64,000 nucleotides of DNA from NCBI GenBank assembly GCA_020747065.1, contig JAGMVK010000008.1, forward strand, positions 992,001 through 1,056,000. Direction: 5' to 3'. Made by a program: the position numbers and the translations under genes. Source of the stretch: Cadophora sp. MPI-SDFR-AT-0126 (Eukaryota > Ascomycota > Leotiomycetes > Helotiales > Ploettnerulaceae). Below the pieces are notes generated by a model. That model had not been told where the DNA came from, made no database searches, and worked only from the letters and a program-made list of their open reading frames with translations. This document shows, piece by piece, positions 11,953-22,637 of the stretch (position 1 is the first letter of the stretch; every line of letters starts with the position of its first letter).

Positions 11953-13691
11953 TCAATCTGCTAATTTGAAGGATAGAATTGTATCGCTTTACCAAGTACT
12001 CACCAACGCATTCCCTCAGAGTGTCGAATTCTCGGCTCTTCCCATGATCCGCAAAGTGGAAAATTGGACCCAAATTCGAGACCGAATCAAGTGACAAGTC
12101 ACGTCGTACGGGTGTCCAGGGACTCTCGCCATTCGCAAACTCAATCCACGATCGCTGTGTCTGAAGCACACCTGCACCCCAGGACGCGCGATCCTCCTCA
12201 GGAATCATTTCAGGGGCAGGGTTAAACAGGAGTAGATCGTTCACTCCATGATGAGCCTTCCGATAAGAGTGGCTAGCCGGATAGGTGTTTGTGATGCTGT
12301 ATCGGTACAGCCAAATACGTGAAGAGCTCCCGCTTTTGTATGTTGCGATCGGGAGATACAGTGTGGGAAAATCGAAAAGTATGTTTCCAAGGAGGGAAGA
12401 AATGCCTTCGATATGCTTGGAAGGACTGGCCATTATTTCTTGGACGTTATAAGCCTTGAAGACGTTGGAAAACTGATCGGGGAACATATTGTTGTCGACA
12501 AAGGTATGGTTGGTTTCAACTGTCGATTGAAGTTGTTTTAATATGTCCCCGTCAGACTTAGGCTCCCCTTTGTCAAAGTCCATCAAAAACAACTGGCACA
12601 GGTCTTCTTCGAACGCAGTGGCTCCCACCATGATATCAGGGGCACCGTCGTCCCTGGGAGCTCCAATATATGAGCTTCTGTGGATAAAAGTGTCTTCGAT
12701 GAGGGGGTGGCAGACCGTCCAAGGAATATCGTCCGTTAGCACACTAGTATTGCATGACAGCAATTGTTCCAAGGCATTGTCGCTGGAGCTTGTTCGAGTA
12801 ACAGATTCTACAACACGATCGTAAATTTTTTGATGAAATTCCAAGGGCATGGGCCCGATCCCGAGGGCAGTGCCACTCGCGAGGATTGCACGTTGGAATT
12901 TCCGTTCAGGAAATGTGCACTGAAGGTGGCACGATGCAGCGCCTGCACTGGTCCCTTGGATCGTGATATTGTTTGGATCTCCTCCAAATCCTGCAACGAA
13001 GTTTGACAGCCATTCGATAGCCCGAGCTTGGTCATGAAGTCCATAATTCCCAACAGCTTCTCCGTGCTTCTCGTTGAGTTCCGAAAGTTGGCGACAGGCA
13101 AGGAAGCCCAACGGGCCGACCCGGTAATTGATGGTAGCGACAATAATATCTTTTCCAAGCTCTATGCTGTGGCGTACGATTCTTGTGCCGTCGAAGACTT
13201 CGCGACCAGAAAGTTGTATGCATTGGCTGCCACAAACGAATGCTCCTCCGTGGATGAAAAGCAGAACAGGCATTTTCTTGCCAGTAGACTCCAGAGAGCT
13301 GCGTGGAATTGTCAGGCTCAAATTCAAGCATTCAAATTCTTCGGGCCTTGGTGTTTCGAGGACAGGCCAGTCAATGGGCAAAGGTGCTTTCCAGTGTTCA
13401 AAATATGGCTGGAATGGTTGCGGGCAATATGGTCTACTCGATGTTAGTATGTCAAATACTAGTCTTTGAGACTTCATTATCTCACCCTGCATTTGTTGCT
13501 TCGAAAGGTTGACTTGGAAGTGAAGATGTCAAGATACTCTGTCGAAACCGTCCTGGTATCGAGGCATATGGGATGCCACGAAATTGAACCACATCGCTGC
13601 CTCGGGTCCATCCAACGATGTGACCAAGCTTTTCGTGGCTGAAAAGATATTGCTGGGGCGTGGACGGCGCTGAATACTGGGCGGAGCCCAT
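11953..13691 (-). CDS. Type-B carboxylesterase (cholinesterase-like), cytosolic
   Basis: Exons 13486-13691, 12004-13433 and a last exon of only 8 nt, 11953-11960, give 547 aa. Intron 1 begins gtgaga and ends gagtag, joining ..TNAG|PYCPQPF; intron 2 begins with a perfect gtgagt. If intron 2 is retained, the frame instead runs to 11945 and adds an unrelated tail (564 aa in total). Seen: FRGIPYA near the N-terminus, oxyanion HGGAF (130-134), nucleophile elbow GTSAG with S231, and HHGVNDLL containing the probable catalytic His. No signal peptide. Such enzymes hydrolyse carboxylic esters; the substrate is unknown. It is divergent from a Zn2Cys6 regulator and sits beside the sugar genes, so deacylation of an acylated sugar or plant ester is a possible but untested role. 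Confidence 0.9.
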
Positions 13692-14282
13692 TTTTTAAAA
13701 CGGCTGATGAGATAGTGGCCGGGACGTTGGTGAGGTACTTGCTCGTTGACCCGAAGAAGTGAAAGCTAAGAGCAGTTGTAGCTTCTGAACGGAAACACTT
13801 GTAGAAACAGGTTGCAGAAATTGGTGGGAGTACACGACAAGTCAAGCTTGCACCGACATCAAATCGATTCCTTGAATGCTCATATATGCCGCGGAATAAG
13901 GAAGAAGTCTGCTATGAGGCTTTTTCAAAGTCTGGAAACGACGGGAAATTGCTGCAGCTGGTGGCTACAAATCCGGATCTGCGCTAAGAAAAAGAAGTTC
14001 CAAGTAATGTCAATAATTCAAAGCCGATCAGTACTGGATGTAGAACGAAATACTTGCTCCTGGATCTTAGTCGAACCTGGAACGACTTTTGGCCTCAAGT
14101 TCGTGATGTCCGAGACTTCGGGATTTTGCTGTTTTGGGACGAAAGCCGGGGAGGAGGCGGGGAGGCTATCCGACCCCACGCCATGCTTTGCCCGCAAGAA
14201 ACCCGTACCTCAGCTGAGCAGACTGCAGTTGACCATCTTTCCGTGCGTGTATCCTCTTTGCATCGTCTCCATATTGAAGACG
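13692..14282. promoter_or_regulatory. Divergent promoter of carboxylesterase and Zn2Cys6 regulator
   Basis: This 591-bp region separates two outward-facing start codons. It must carry the promoters of both genes, and such esterase/regulator pairs are often controlled by the adjacent regulator. I do not see an unambiguous operator. An open frame crossing it on the + strand joins the regulator frame but has no coding character before 14283. Confidence 0.45.
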
Positions 14283-16524
14283 ATGGCCGAGATTACATTC
14301 GATGCGATCTCAACGGCCGAAGTGCAGTCCACCTCATGCAAGAACTGCAAGATCCGGAAGCTCAAGGTAAGCTTGCCAGCAAATGGGCCTCCTTGTCGTT
14401 TGGACCCTCCCTTCGACTATCCCTCCACATTGACTGATCGCTTCGAAGTGTACTCGTCGCCTTCCCTGCTCCAATTGTGAACGGAAACATCTTGAATGCA
14501 CATATACTCAGAGTTTGAAAATCTCTTCGAAGAGGAAACGGCACAAGCCAGAACTTGGCAGAAGGCCGGCCACTCAGTCTTTGTTTACGCTATGCGATGA
14601 ATACGATGAGATATTCAACAGTAGCTCTGAAAACATAGGTAGTGGAGAGCGGCAATACGGTGCCACTCCAATCACAAATTCCAGCATGCGAACTTCAACC
14701 ACAGCTTCATCAAGTTCGGCCAGTGGCTTGTCTACTGCAGTGTCCATCTGGGGATGGAATACAGCTCTTGGATGCGACTTGATGGATGAATCGGTGTATA
14801 CTAATCCAAATGTCAACACATTCTTTGCTCACCAGAACGATCTATCTACTATGTCAGCCAATACGGCCTCGGACGACTTCAACTTCCTCAGCTTTGCAGG
14901 TGATCTCGGATGGCTAGATCATACTTCACTAGGGTCTTCGGAGATTTTCATGCAAGTATCATCCCCTTTCAATGAAAATCCGTGTAGGCTAGTGGACCGA
15001 TTGCCTCTCGAAGCATGGCCATTTGTCCAGACGATTTGGCCCTGCCAGATCCACCATCACCATTTGATCAAGATCACTAGCTTGTACCTCCGTCAATTAC
15101 ACCCCTCAACACCATTATTTGAAGCCTCTGATGTTCTGGATGGCTTGAACAAGGGCAGATACAGAACAGACTTTCACTTTGGTGCAATGATCCTTGGTCT
15201 TTGCACATTTACTTTGGTTCAACGGCAAGAACCAAACATTTCGCTTCTATCAAATGACACCCTTACACCCTTAGACTTCCTTCGAGAGACTATAGCTCTA
15301 CGACGGTCCCGAGAGGTGGATGAAAACCCAACCCTCGAATGCGTGCTCGCTGATCTCTACATCTTCGGCACTCTGGAGCTTCTAGGGCAAAAGAACGCCG
15401 CTTGGCTCAAACTTCAAGAAGCAATCACACTTGCAGAGATCCTCGACCTCACGAATCCAAATCACCGATACGATTACGGTTCCAAAGAATGGGAGAAACA
15501 GTCTCGCCTTCATGTTTGTCTCGTGATAATCGAAAGGTATCTAAACCGAAGCTAGTTAGGGCCCTCCTTTGACGTTGCCGACTAACCAATACAGAGCATA
15601 TACCTTTGGACAATGGCGTCGAATCTCAGTTCCCAATGTGCCACCACGAATACTACAGAAGTTCTCACAACTATCCTTGCAAGAAGACATCCTCAAGGAT
15701 GAAACGGAACTGAACAACCTGTCAGTCTTGAACCTGATGGCTAAAAGTTTTGAATGCCTCGAAGCAGACCTGGTTTATTGTTGGGATGGTAGCTGTGACA
15801 TCCAAAATGGTCAAAAATGTCACAAGCTTTCCTCGGAACGTATACTCGGTCTCCTCCGTAGAGTTCCAGGACCAGATCATCAGGATTGGCTGAGGTTAGC
15901 CGAAAGCCGCGAGAAGAAGGCAGCTCAGAAGGATCACTCAGGGGACTCGGACGAGAACGAACGTGGCGATGTACTGCTGACTTGTTTGTGGGTTCTCAAT
16001 CGCCTTTGGCACTTAGCGCTCATACATGGCCACATCTCGCAAGACAATTCAGCGCGAGAGCTTCGGCCAAGTTTTTCTGTATGGCTTGCCAGTGAGGTGC
16101 TGGCAATCATCAAATCTTTTACTATCAATGGACTCGAGCTCCATGGAGAAGGCCTGGTATGTATCAGCAGTTCCGTAGAGGGCATCGCTGAACGTTTTAG
16201 GGCCAGAAAATATTCCACATTGCTTCGGACTTCCTGCATACAGCGTTTCATCCACACAGTATAAACAACATGGAGAAGGGAATCCTGCTAGGCTCTCGAA
16301 GCGAGCATGATGTTGGTCTCTCCCACCAACGTGTGCAACACAGTACAAGCACTGCTTCCGACTCAGATCAAGAGCGAGTAAATGGAAATGAGCCGGCAAT
16401 TTCACTTTCCAATACCGACATCGCCAATGGATTTCTAGGGTTCTTTGCCCTTTTCAAAAATGGCAAACATCCCTATTTACAGAACTACTTGGGGATCTAT
16501 AAGCAATCGATCTCAAGTCTATGA
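14283..16524 (+). CDS. Zn2Cys6 transcription factor next to the sugar/esterase genes
   Basis: Four exons (14283-14366, 14449-15536, 15595-16156, 16201-16524) give 685 aa. The binuclear zinc cluster is C19-x2-C22-x6-C29-x5-C35-x2-C38-x6-C45, followed by a basic SSKRKRHK stretch. It is complete only after the 82-nt first intron, which lies directly before C29, is removed. The middle region (about residues 180-330; LITSLYLRQLHPSTPLFE-like helices and FHFGAMILGLC) resembles the fungal-specific regulatory domain. The last intron starts gtatgt, has gctgaac and ends tag; if it were retained the protein would stop at 16264. Divergent from the carboxylesterase and convergent with the AsaB-like gene, it is the natural candidate for a local regulator, but its targets are not shown by sequence. 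Confidence 0.9.
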
Positions 16525-16747
16525 CTTGCCTATGAGTCTGCTTGAAACGATGGATGGGTATGACATGGACGATGGATGCGGACCGGGATAATCCGCCCAG
16601 ACTCCCTGGCTGCCTATCATGGACAGAACAGGGAAGGTCGCCCGGAAAGAAGGTAGAACACTGGCCAATGATGAGAAGAACTGCAAAATATCAATTCTGG
16701 ATATCCTCATCCACATCAAATACCATCTAAGCGTTGCTGCGGTTGCA

Positions 16748-17806
16748 TTACCAGATACACCAAACTCGCAATTCACTACTTCGTCGAGGAGGACCGTCTT
16801 CTGTGCCCTCAACCCGGAACGCACTATGAGGACACATTGATCTGATACTCCCATCACCACGCCTCACAGCTTCACTATCATAAAATTTGATCGCATAGAT
16901 CTCTTCCGGCTTCTGATCGCTCAGATAGTACCACTCGTGTGGGTTTTTTGTAGGAGGAACCCTCACGATTGGATTGTCGCTGTAATACTCTTTCACATGC
17001 CCCGGCCGGTCCTTGTATGTTCGTGGTAAGACAGCGAAGTCCAGCTCGGATTCTGAAGTGGCGATGAGAGCGAGAGGATCTCGCTTTACAGTCTCCCATG
17101 GTCTCCAGATACTAAAGATCGCATAACGAGGACCATCGTAACCACTACCATCCCAGTCCCAATGGCCTCCTTTACCCTTCAACATGTCACCATTCCCGGG
17201 CCCGAGACCAGCTTTTTCGATGGCGGCGTCTTCTGCTGCGATGATCTCATCTTTCAGGCGGAAGAACAGCTCTCTTTCTTCAGCAGTTTGACTTGGGTCT
17301 GACCATTCTTCTGTCATCGCTCGCAAATGACTTCTTGCACCTCCCGAAGTATAATCGGAATGCGCGATGAAGAATGGCGGCGTGCCTCTCGTCTTCTCAT
17401 TGGCCCGCGGGTTGGTCTTGTCGATATCATTAATGTCAACAGAAACGACATCGCGAAGAGTGTGATTAACAATAGCAGCCGCACGAATGCCGAGCTGCTC
17501 CTTGAGAACAGAGACAATCGCGGGGTAATATCTCATGTTGATGATTTCCTCATCATGGACGGAAGCATATGAGCTGTCGATTGGGAGTTTCTGGTTGAGG
17601 ATTTGAAACCCGTGAGTCTCATGGTTGTAATTTGAGAGAGGAGTGGGAAGACTGCGAAGATCGATCACGGGTTGAATCTGAGCGGACACTCGTGATGACG
17701 ATCCCAAGAATGGCGATATGTCGTTCAGGTCTGGGGGATCGGGAGCTGAGTAGTAATTGAAGGAGGCTTGCAAGGTTGTTGGCTTCTGAGGTGCTGCAGT
17801 CGACAT
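16748..17806 (-). CDS. AsaB/CmcJ-family (GA4 desaturase-like) oxidoreductase
   Basis: A single exon of 352 aa. Recognised by family blocks: FIAHSDYTSGGAR (H149, D151), YAIFSIWRPWETVKRDPLAL, a YYLSDQKPEEIYAIKFYD segment near residue 297, and CPHSAF near the C-terminus. Fungal relatives such as AsaB of aspergillic-acid-type pathways and the bacterial CmcJ-like proteins are annotated as hydroxylases, desaturases or partners of methyltransferases in secondary metabolism. The His/Asp pair suggests a metal site of 2-oxoglutarate dioxygenase type, but this is inference. No backbone synthase (NRPS or PKS) lies in the window, so it is not part of a visible classical cluster. Its 3' end is 223 bp from the 3' end of the Zn2Cys6 gene. 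Confidence 0.88.
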   Translation of the reverse strand: MSTAAPQKPTTLQASFNYYSAPDPPDLNDISPFLGSSSRVSAQIQPVIDLRSLPTPLSNYNHETHGFQILNQKLPIDSSYASVHDEEIINMRYYPAIVSVLKEQLGIRAAAIVNHTLRDVVSVDINDIDKTNPRANEKTRGTPPFFIAHSDYTSGGARSHLRAMTEEWSDPSQTAEERELFFRLKDEIIAAEDAAIEKAGLGPGNGDMLKGKGGHWDWDGSGYDGPRYAIFSIWRPWETVKRDPLALIATSESELDFAVLPRTYKDRPGHVKEYYSDNPIVRVPPTKNPHEWYYLSDQKPEEIYAIKFYDSEAVRRGDGSIRSMCPHSAFRVEGTEDGPPRRSSELRVWCIW

Positions 17807-19019
17807 TTTGAATATTGATAATGGGAAAGAAAGAGATCTGTCACGTAACGACCATTTGGGTCTGATATAGCAAAAGACCTGTATCTACAATCCGGACACA
17901 ATTTACAGAATTATATTGAATTGGCTGGCAGCAGTCAACGCTTATCTAGCCGTCATCTAATGCGTGCTTGATAGTTCCGGAAGTAATATTCCTAGTGGTA
18001 AAACCAGCTTTCGAGATCTCGAATACGGTTGTCTCGCCTAGTGACTCACTGGCCGCCGGATAAAGGCTGTGGGATGCATTTCTGCTTGGCATAGATTGGT
18101 TGTGCATACGAATGGCTGACAAGTGCAACAAATAAATTCCCCGAATTGTGGGTCGAATGAAAATCAGACACTTTTGCAAATACTCTTCGGTGGCAAGGGT
18201 TGTTCACAATGAAGATAGTTCTTTCGGATCTGTTCTTCCATTGCTGACTTTCACGTAAAGATTTGGAACGACAACGTCATTTCCCTCCTCACATGACGCT
18301 GCAGAAGTTCAGCTCATCAAACTCAGTGTAACACCCAGCTACGAACTCGGAATACAATGGCTTACAAAGTCGGCTTCCTCATCACACTCCCTAGAAGCTT
18401 TAGAACCCCGTTAATGTGGCAGAGCTAGTCGATGCATCATGTGACCAGGAGCCATTACCGGTATGATAGCATAGAACCGATCCACTGATCCTTCCTCGTG
18501 AAGGATGTCTGTACTTTCTGAGCTGTTCTGCACGTATAACAACTAGTGACACTACCCAAACGTCTTCGACAGTAGAAAGGTCGGATTTGGTCACGTGCCT
18601 TAGGTTAGTTCAGCCTCAAAGCAAACGTGTTAAGATAGGAGATAGGCTGCTCTGGCAAATAAATCTTTATTACTATGTAGTGAAAGGCACTTGACTATTT
18701 TGACAATTTGCTTGGTACCTAGGTACATACATCATGTCTGATTAGATGCCTCCCGAGCTGAAAGATGTGCAGCTTTTGCTGACCTGTCCCATCGTCTTTT
18801 GGCTGCCTTATCTGCCTAGGTAGATTACTTTACCTCAAACACCTCGGGAGCCGCAGCCCGCCCGTAGTACGTATCTTATGGCCATACCAACGCATTCTTG
18901 GTCTCTACAGAAAAGTGCCTACCTAGTCAGCTCCGACCACTTTTTCGTTTCTTTAATCTGTCTATCTTCGTACCTCGTTGTCGTGCCCGGCAACCTCTCT
19001 TGACCCTGTCTGCAGCGCC
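17807..19019. promoter_or_regulatory. Divergent upstream region of AsaB-like and HET genes
   Basis: This 1213-bp region lies between start codons at 17806 (-) and 19020 (+). It contains several CCTAGG-centred motifs near the HET side (18716-18725 tacctaggta, 18814-18822 gcctaggta, 18920-18926 tacctag). No gene seen. Confidence 0.4.
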
Positions 19020-21179
19020 ATGTTGCGGTGTGGACGGCTTCGTTCGTTTGAAAAGGACTTGGTTCACACAGTCCTGGACCCCGAAAACGAAGTCTGCTCA
19101 TTCTGTGCCGGTAATGTTTGGAATGCAGACCTCCACCGAAAGTTGGTGGACGCGGCCCGAGACAGACAGCGGCCGGGCAGCTGCGCCTGGAGCTACTCGC
19201 GATCCGCATCCGATTTCTTGATATCGTTACTATCGGGCTGCTCATGGTGCAAGGGCATCGTCAACGCTTTGCTCACAAGCAAGGACTGGGATTCAAGTAC
19301 CGCCACTGGGCTCGAATCGGTCAATCTCGACACCCTGAACTGCGAAGTTGACCTCAAAGTATCCATTCAGTTCAAACACGGGGATGTCTCGACGGCACCT
19401 ATTTTAGGGAACCTTCATATGACTGTCATTGTCTTAGTCAAGACAACAACGGCAGAGACCTTGTGCGATCAACCAAGGACAGTCGCCGACTGGGAAGACG
19501 GTTATCAAGTGGAAGTGTTCTTCGATGGTTTTTCCATCACTGGTAAGCCGGCAAAACCCTCAGTCTGCACATTCTTGCCCTTAAAACCCGCCAGATCAAG
19601 TAAATTAACACAAACTACTCTAGGGGCAAATGTACCGTCGGCTTCAGGTTCAGCTTCGGTGCTTGGTACGATGGGACACCAGTTTCAGCGCTGGCTCGAG
19701 TATTGCAAAGACAACCACACGGCATGCCGTGAAGCACAAAGCCCTTTCATGCCGACACGACTGATCAACGTGAATGCGCCAATCAAACTCGTCTACTGTG
19801 AGGGTCGCGTAGAACCAGCGCCATATGTGGTGCTGAGCTACGTGTGGGGAGCCGCGCGGAGCCATATTCTCACCAGTGAGACGCAATACAGAAGAACTTT
19901 AGGTGAGGGAATGGATGAAGAAAACCTCCCGCAGACGATTCGCGACGCCATCGAAGTCACACGGCGGCTGGGCTACACCTACCTCTGGGTCGACTCCCTC
20001 TGCATCGTACAAGATTCGCCCGAAGATAAGAACAGCCAAATCCCCAGAATGGGCGCCTACTTCCGGAACGCGGACCTCACCATTGTGGCCGCGAGAGCCC
20101 GGTCCGCCGTCGACGGCTTTCTGAAGCTCCCCGAGCTCCCCGAGTTCAAGAGGCCTCCAGCTCCCTTAATTGTCACGCTCCCAGCCTACGATGCCACGCC
20201 GTCCAATCACCTTCAGATACGCTGCCCCCACTATCTGAGTTACGACAGCTTCTCAGACCCAATCAACTTCCGGGCCTGGACGCTTCAAGAGCGCGTCCTG
20301 TCAATCCGCATCCTCATTTTCAGCTACAACGGGCCAAAATGGTTGTGCCAAGAATCCAAAATCGACCCCGGCGCCCCGGAGCTTGATGAGTCGACCTGGC
20401 TCGACGTCATCTCTCTCAGCAGCCGCGGCGACAGCGCAAAGGAGAATGACTACTACCGCAAGCTTTGGCTCGAACTCCGCACCCAGTACGCGAACCGGAA
20501 ACTCAGCGTCGCCGCCGACAAGCTGCCTGCCATCCACGGCATTGCTAAGGCCATCGCCGACTGCACGGGCTGGCACTACGTCGCGGGCGTCTGGGAGGAG
20601 TTCCTCTTCCAAGACCTGCACTGGCACACCGAATGGCAGCAACCTCGGCCGGAGCGCCCGTTCCACAGCCCGCCGCCGACATGGAGCTGGGCGAGTGTCG
20701 ATGGAGATTTCGGCTCCGGGCTTGGTTCCGATGATACACGGGTGCCGTTTCACTTCCGCGTTGTCGAGTTTGATGCTAGTGATATGGACAAGCAATGGTA
20801 CCACTGTACCATAAAAGTTGAATGCGTGACGGTGGAGCTGCAGTGGGGTGAGAGTTGGGAGTACATGAGTCTTTGGCACGACCTCGTCGACACTCGGGAG
20901 CAACCTGAGGCGGCCGTGGGCCGGGGGAAACTCGATGTCGCCGATCTGGATATTCAGTCTGGCTCTAAAATCACATGCATGCCTGTGAGCATTTCTAGGG
21001 CTCATGACGGTGAGAGTCACGGTCATGATAGGCCAGTAGTGCAGGGGTTGCTGCTGCAGCCATTTACCCCTTCAACGTACAGTCAGCTTAGCGGCCCTTT
21101 TTACCGCATCGGCTGGTTTCACACACCTAGTCCTGTTATCTTCAACGGTGCGGAGAAACGGACTTTAGCTCTGATTTGA
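19020..21179 (+). CDS. HET (heterokaryon incompatibility) domain protein
   Basis: Open from ATG 19020 to 21179 (719 aa). HET blocks are clear: YVVLSYVWG at about residue 269, LPQTIRDAIEVTRRLGYTYL from about 303, WVDSLCIVQD at about 323, then FRNADLTIVAA and the RAWTLQERVLS segment. HET proteins trigger cell death after non-self recognition or fusion of incompatible strains; many are orphan paralogs. An internal stretch, 19543-19623, has a strong gtaagc donor and ctctag acceptor, is exactly 81 nt and contains no stop. It is probably an intron (692-aa product), but retention is also translatable. The N-terminal third has a CSFC...CSWC pattern and no recognised domain. The open frame extends upstream of 19020 without an ATG. 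Confidence 0.9.
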   Translation: MLRCGRLRSFEKDLVHTVLDPENEVCSFCAGNVWNADLHRKLVDAARDRQRPGSCAWSYSRSASDFLISLLSGCSWCKGIVNALLTSKDWDSSTATGLESVNLDTLNCEVDLKVSIQFKHGDVSTAPILGNLHMTVIVLVKTTTAETLCDQPRTVADWEDGYQVEVFFDGFSITGKPAKPSVCTFLPLKPARSSKLTQTTLGANVPSASGSASVLGTMGHQFQRWLEYCKDNHTACREAQSPFMPTRLINVNAPIKLVYCEGRVEPAPYVVLSYVWGAARSHILTSETQYRRTLGEGMDEENLPQTIRDAIEVTRRLGYTYLWVDSLCIVQDSPEDKNSQIPRMGAYFRNADLTIVAARARSAVDGFLKLPELPEFKRPPAPLIVTLPAYDATPSNHLQIRCPHYLSYDSFSDPINFRAWTLQERVLSIRILIFSYNGPKWLCQESKIDPGAPELDESTWLDVISLSSRGDSAKENDYYRKLWLELRTQYANRKLSVAADKLPAIHGIAKAIADCTGWHYVAGVWEEFLFQDLHWHTEWQQPRPERPFHSPPPTWSWASVDGDFGSGLGSDDTRVPFHFRVVEFDASDMDKQWYHCTIKVECVTVELQWGESWEYMSLWHDLVDTREQPEAAVGRGKLDVADLDIQSGSKITCMPVSISRAHDGESHGHDRPVVQGLLLQPFTPSTYSQLSGPFYRIGWFHTPSPVIFNGAEKRTLALI

Positions 21180-22637
21180 CATCACCATCAAGTTGTCTCT
21201 GCACTTTTGGTGCACACGAAAGGAGCCTCTTCAGCTTGCGCCTGTGCCTAATATGTTCTCCCTGTCTTCTTCCGAGCTTGCATGACCGCGCCGCCAATCC
21301 ACTAATGATGCCAGCCGTTGTGAAAGACCCGTGGAATCAAAGACTTACCGTTCCGCTCATTGAGAAGTGTAGCCACCGTCAATGACGATATCCGTGCCCG
21401 TTGTGTACGAGTTCTAAAGTATAAATCAAAGTGAGCTTACGGCAGGACATACGATCTCGAATATAAGAAGGGACATAGTGTGTGCTGTTGTATAGCTTGT
21501 ATAAGGAGGTACCGCGGTAACCTCCTATCTCTTCTACCTTCCATTCTGCTAGAGTTAGCGCTTTCGTGTCATCTACAATTATAGCGCCGCTACTAGATGC
21601 TGCAGCGCATATTTTAATCAAATCATTGCTAGTACAAGGATTTGAGAACAAGTATACTTTAGTTCTGGCTGGGAGACGACGTGCGGTATTTTGGGCATGT
21701 AAGGATGTGCTATAAGTTCGGCAGAGGAATAAATAATCTTTATAGCCCGCCTGATGAAGTGTATTTCTGGATTCTCACTGGTGGCTGTGACAGCTGCTAG
21801 CAAGCAGGACAAGGTGAAGAACAGAAACTAGAACATTCTCAGCTAAGCTCTGAGTTCGTATAGGATGAGATTGGAGAGGCAGAAAATTGGAAGGCTCGGC
21901 TGATGCTGCCAGCCTGAACTGCAGAATTTACCTTAAAAAGGCCCTCGTCACACAAGAGCAAACCCGTCTCGCTTATACCTGTCAATAAAGCACCGTTCGC
22001 TTACGCAGCTGTCAACCAATGGGCAGGAGAATAGTCCCCCATGCACCTGATTAAAGTCGCGATCCGGGGCAACGTCATGCTCTAGCGAGGGATGCCATGG
22101 GGCTATGTCGGTCTTTCGTCCTGTCTATGATTTAGCAAGCATGATATTCACGAATTAATTTGAGAGCTCCGAGCTCACTTGGCACTCCCAAATTGGAACA
22201 GAACCGTTTGATTGTGGCACTGTTATCAAACGTAATCACACTACGTACGAACTCTATGGGGGAGTAAGCGGCTTGGCTACCTTTTCCGGCCTCTCGTTTC
22301 GGCATTCCGCAGATGCCATCGCAACAGCTGAAGATGTGGCTAGTCAGCTGACATAATGCTTATAGTCATATGAGCCTCTAAGCCATTTCCTTTCCTGGTC
22401 AAGGTGTACCGAATCTTATTATTTCGGTTTTTGAGGGTGTCCTACAGCTTACTCCGACAGTTCTATTCAGGGGTAACTCATTCGATCCAAAGGTTCCGAA
22501 CGGATATAGCGACGTCTTGGGCGTTCTTAATTTGACTATATAAACTTCAAAAAGTTTGTGCATCACAATATGTTTGGTGCTATAGAATTATTTGAATTTC
22601 GTATAATATCACAAAAAATACACGCAACACTTCAATA
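21180..22637. other. Gene-poor gap with one gene remnant
   Basis: This 1458-bp stretch lies between the HET 3' end and the alpha/beta hydrolase. It contains the short-chain dehydrogenase tail at 21357-21413 (separate entry) and the hydrolase promoter with a good TATA box (TATATAAA, 22537-22544, 94 bp before the ATG). The rest looks degenerate. Confidence 0.5.
21357..21413 (-). pseudogene. Orphan C-terminal exon of a short-chain dehydrogenase
   Basis: Read on the minus strand, 21413 to 21357 encodes NSYTTGTDIVIDGGYTSQ and a stop. This is the standard C-terminus of classical short-chain dehydrogenases/reductases (TG....IDGGYT), and it is preceded by a proper splice acceptor (atactttag). I looked up to 22 kb for the rest (TGxxxGxG, NAG, YxxxK) and saw nothing convincing, so this is most likely a fossil of a deleted or heavily mutated gene. 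It could in principle be an exon of a gene with a very long intron. Confidence 0.6.
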
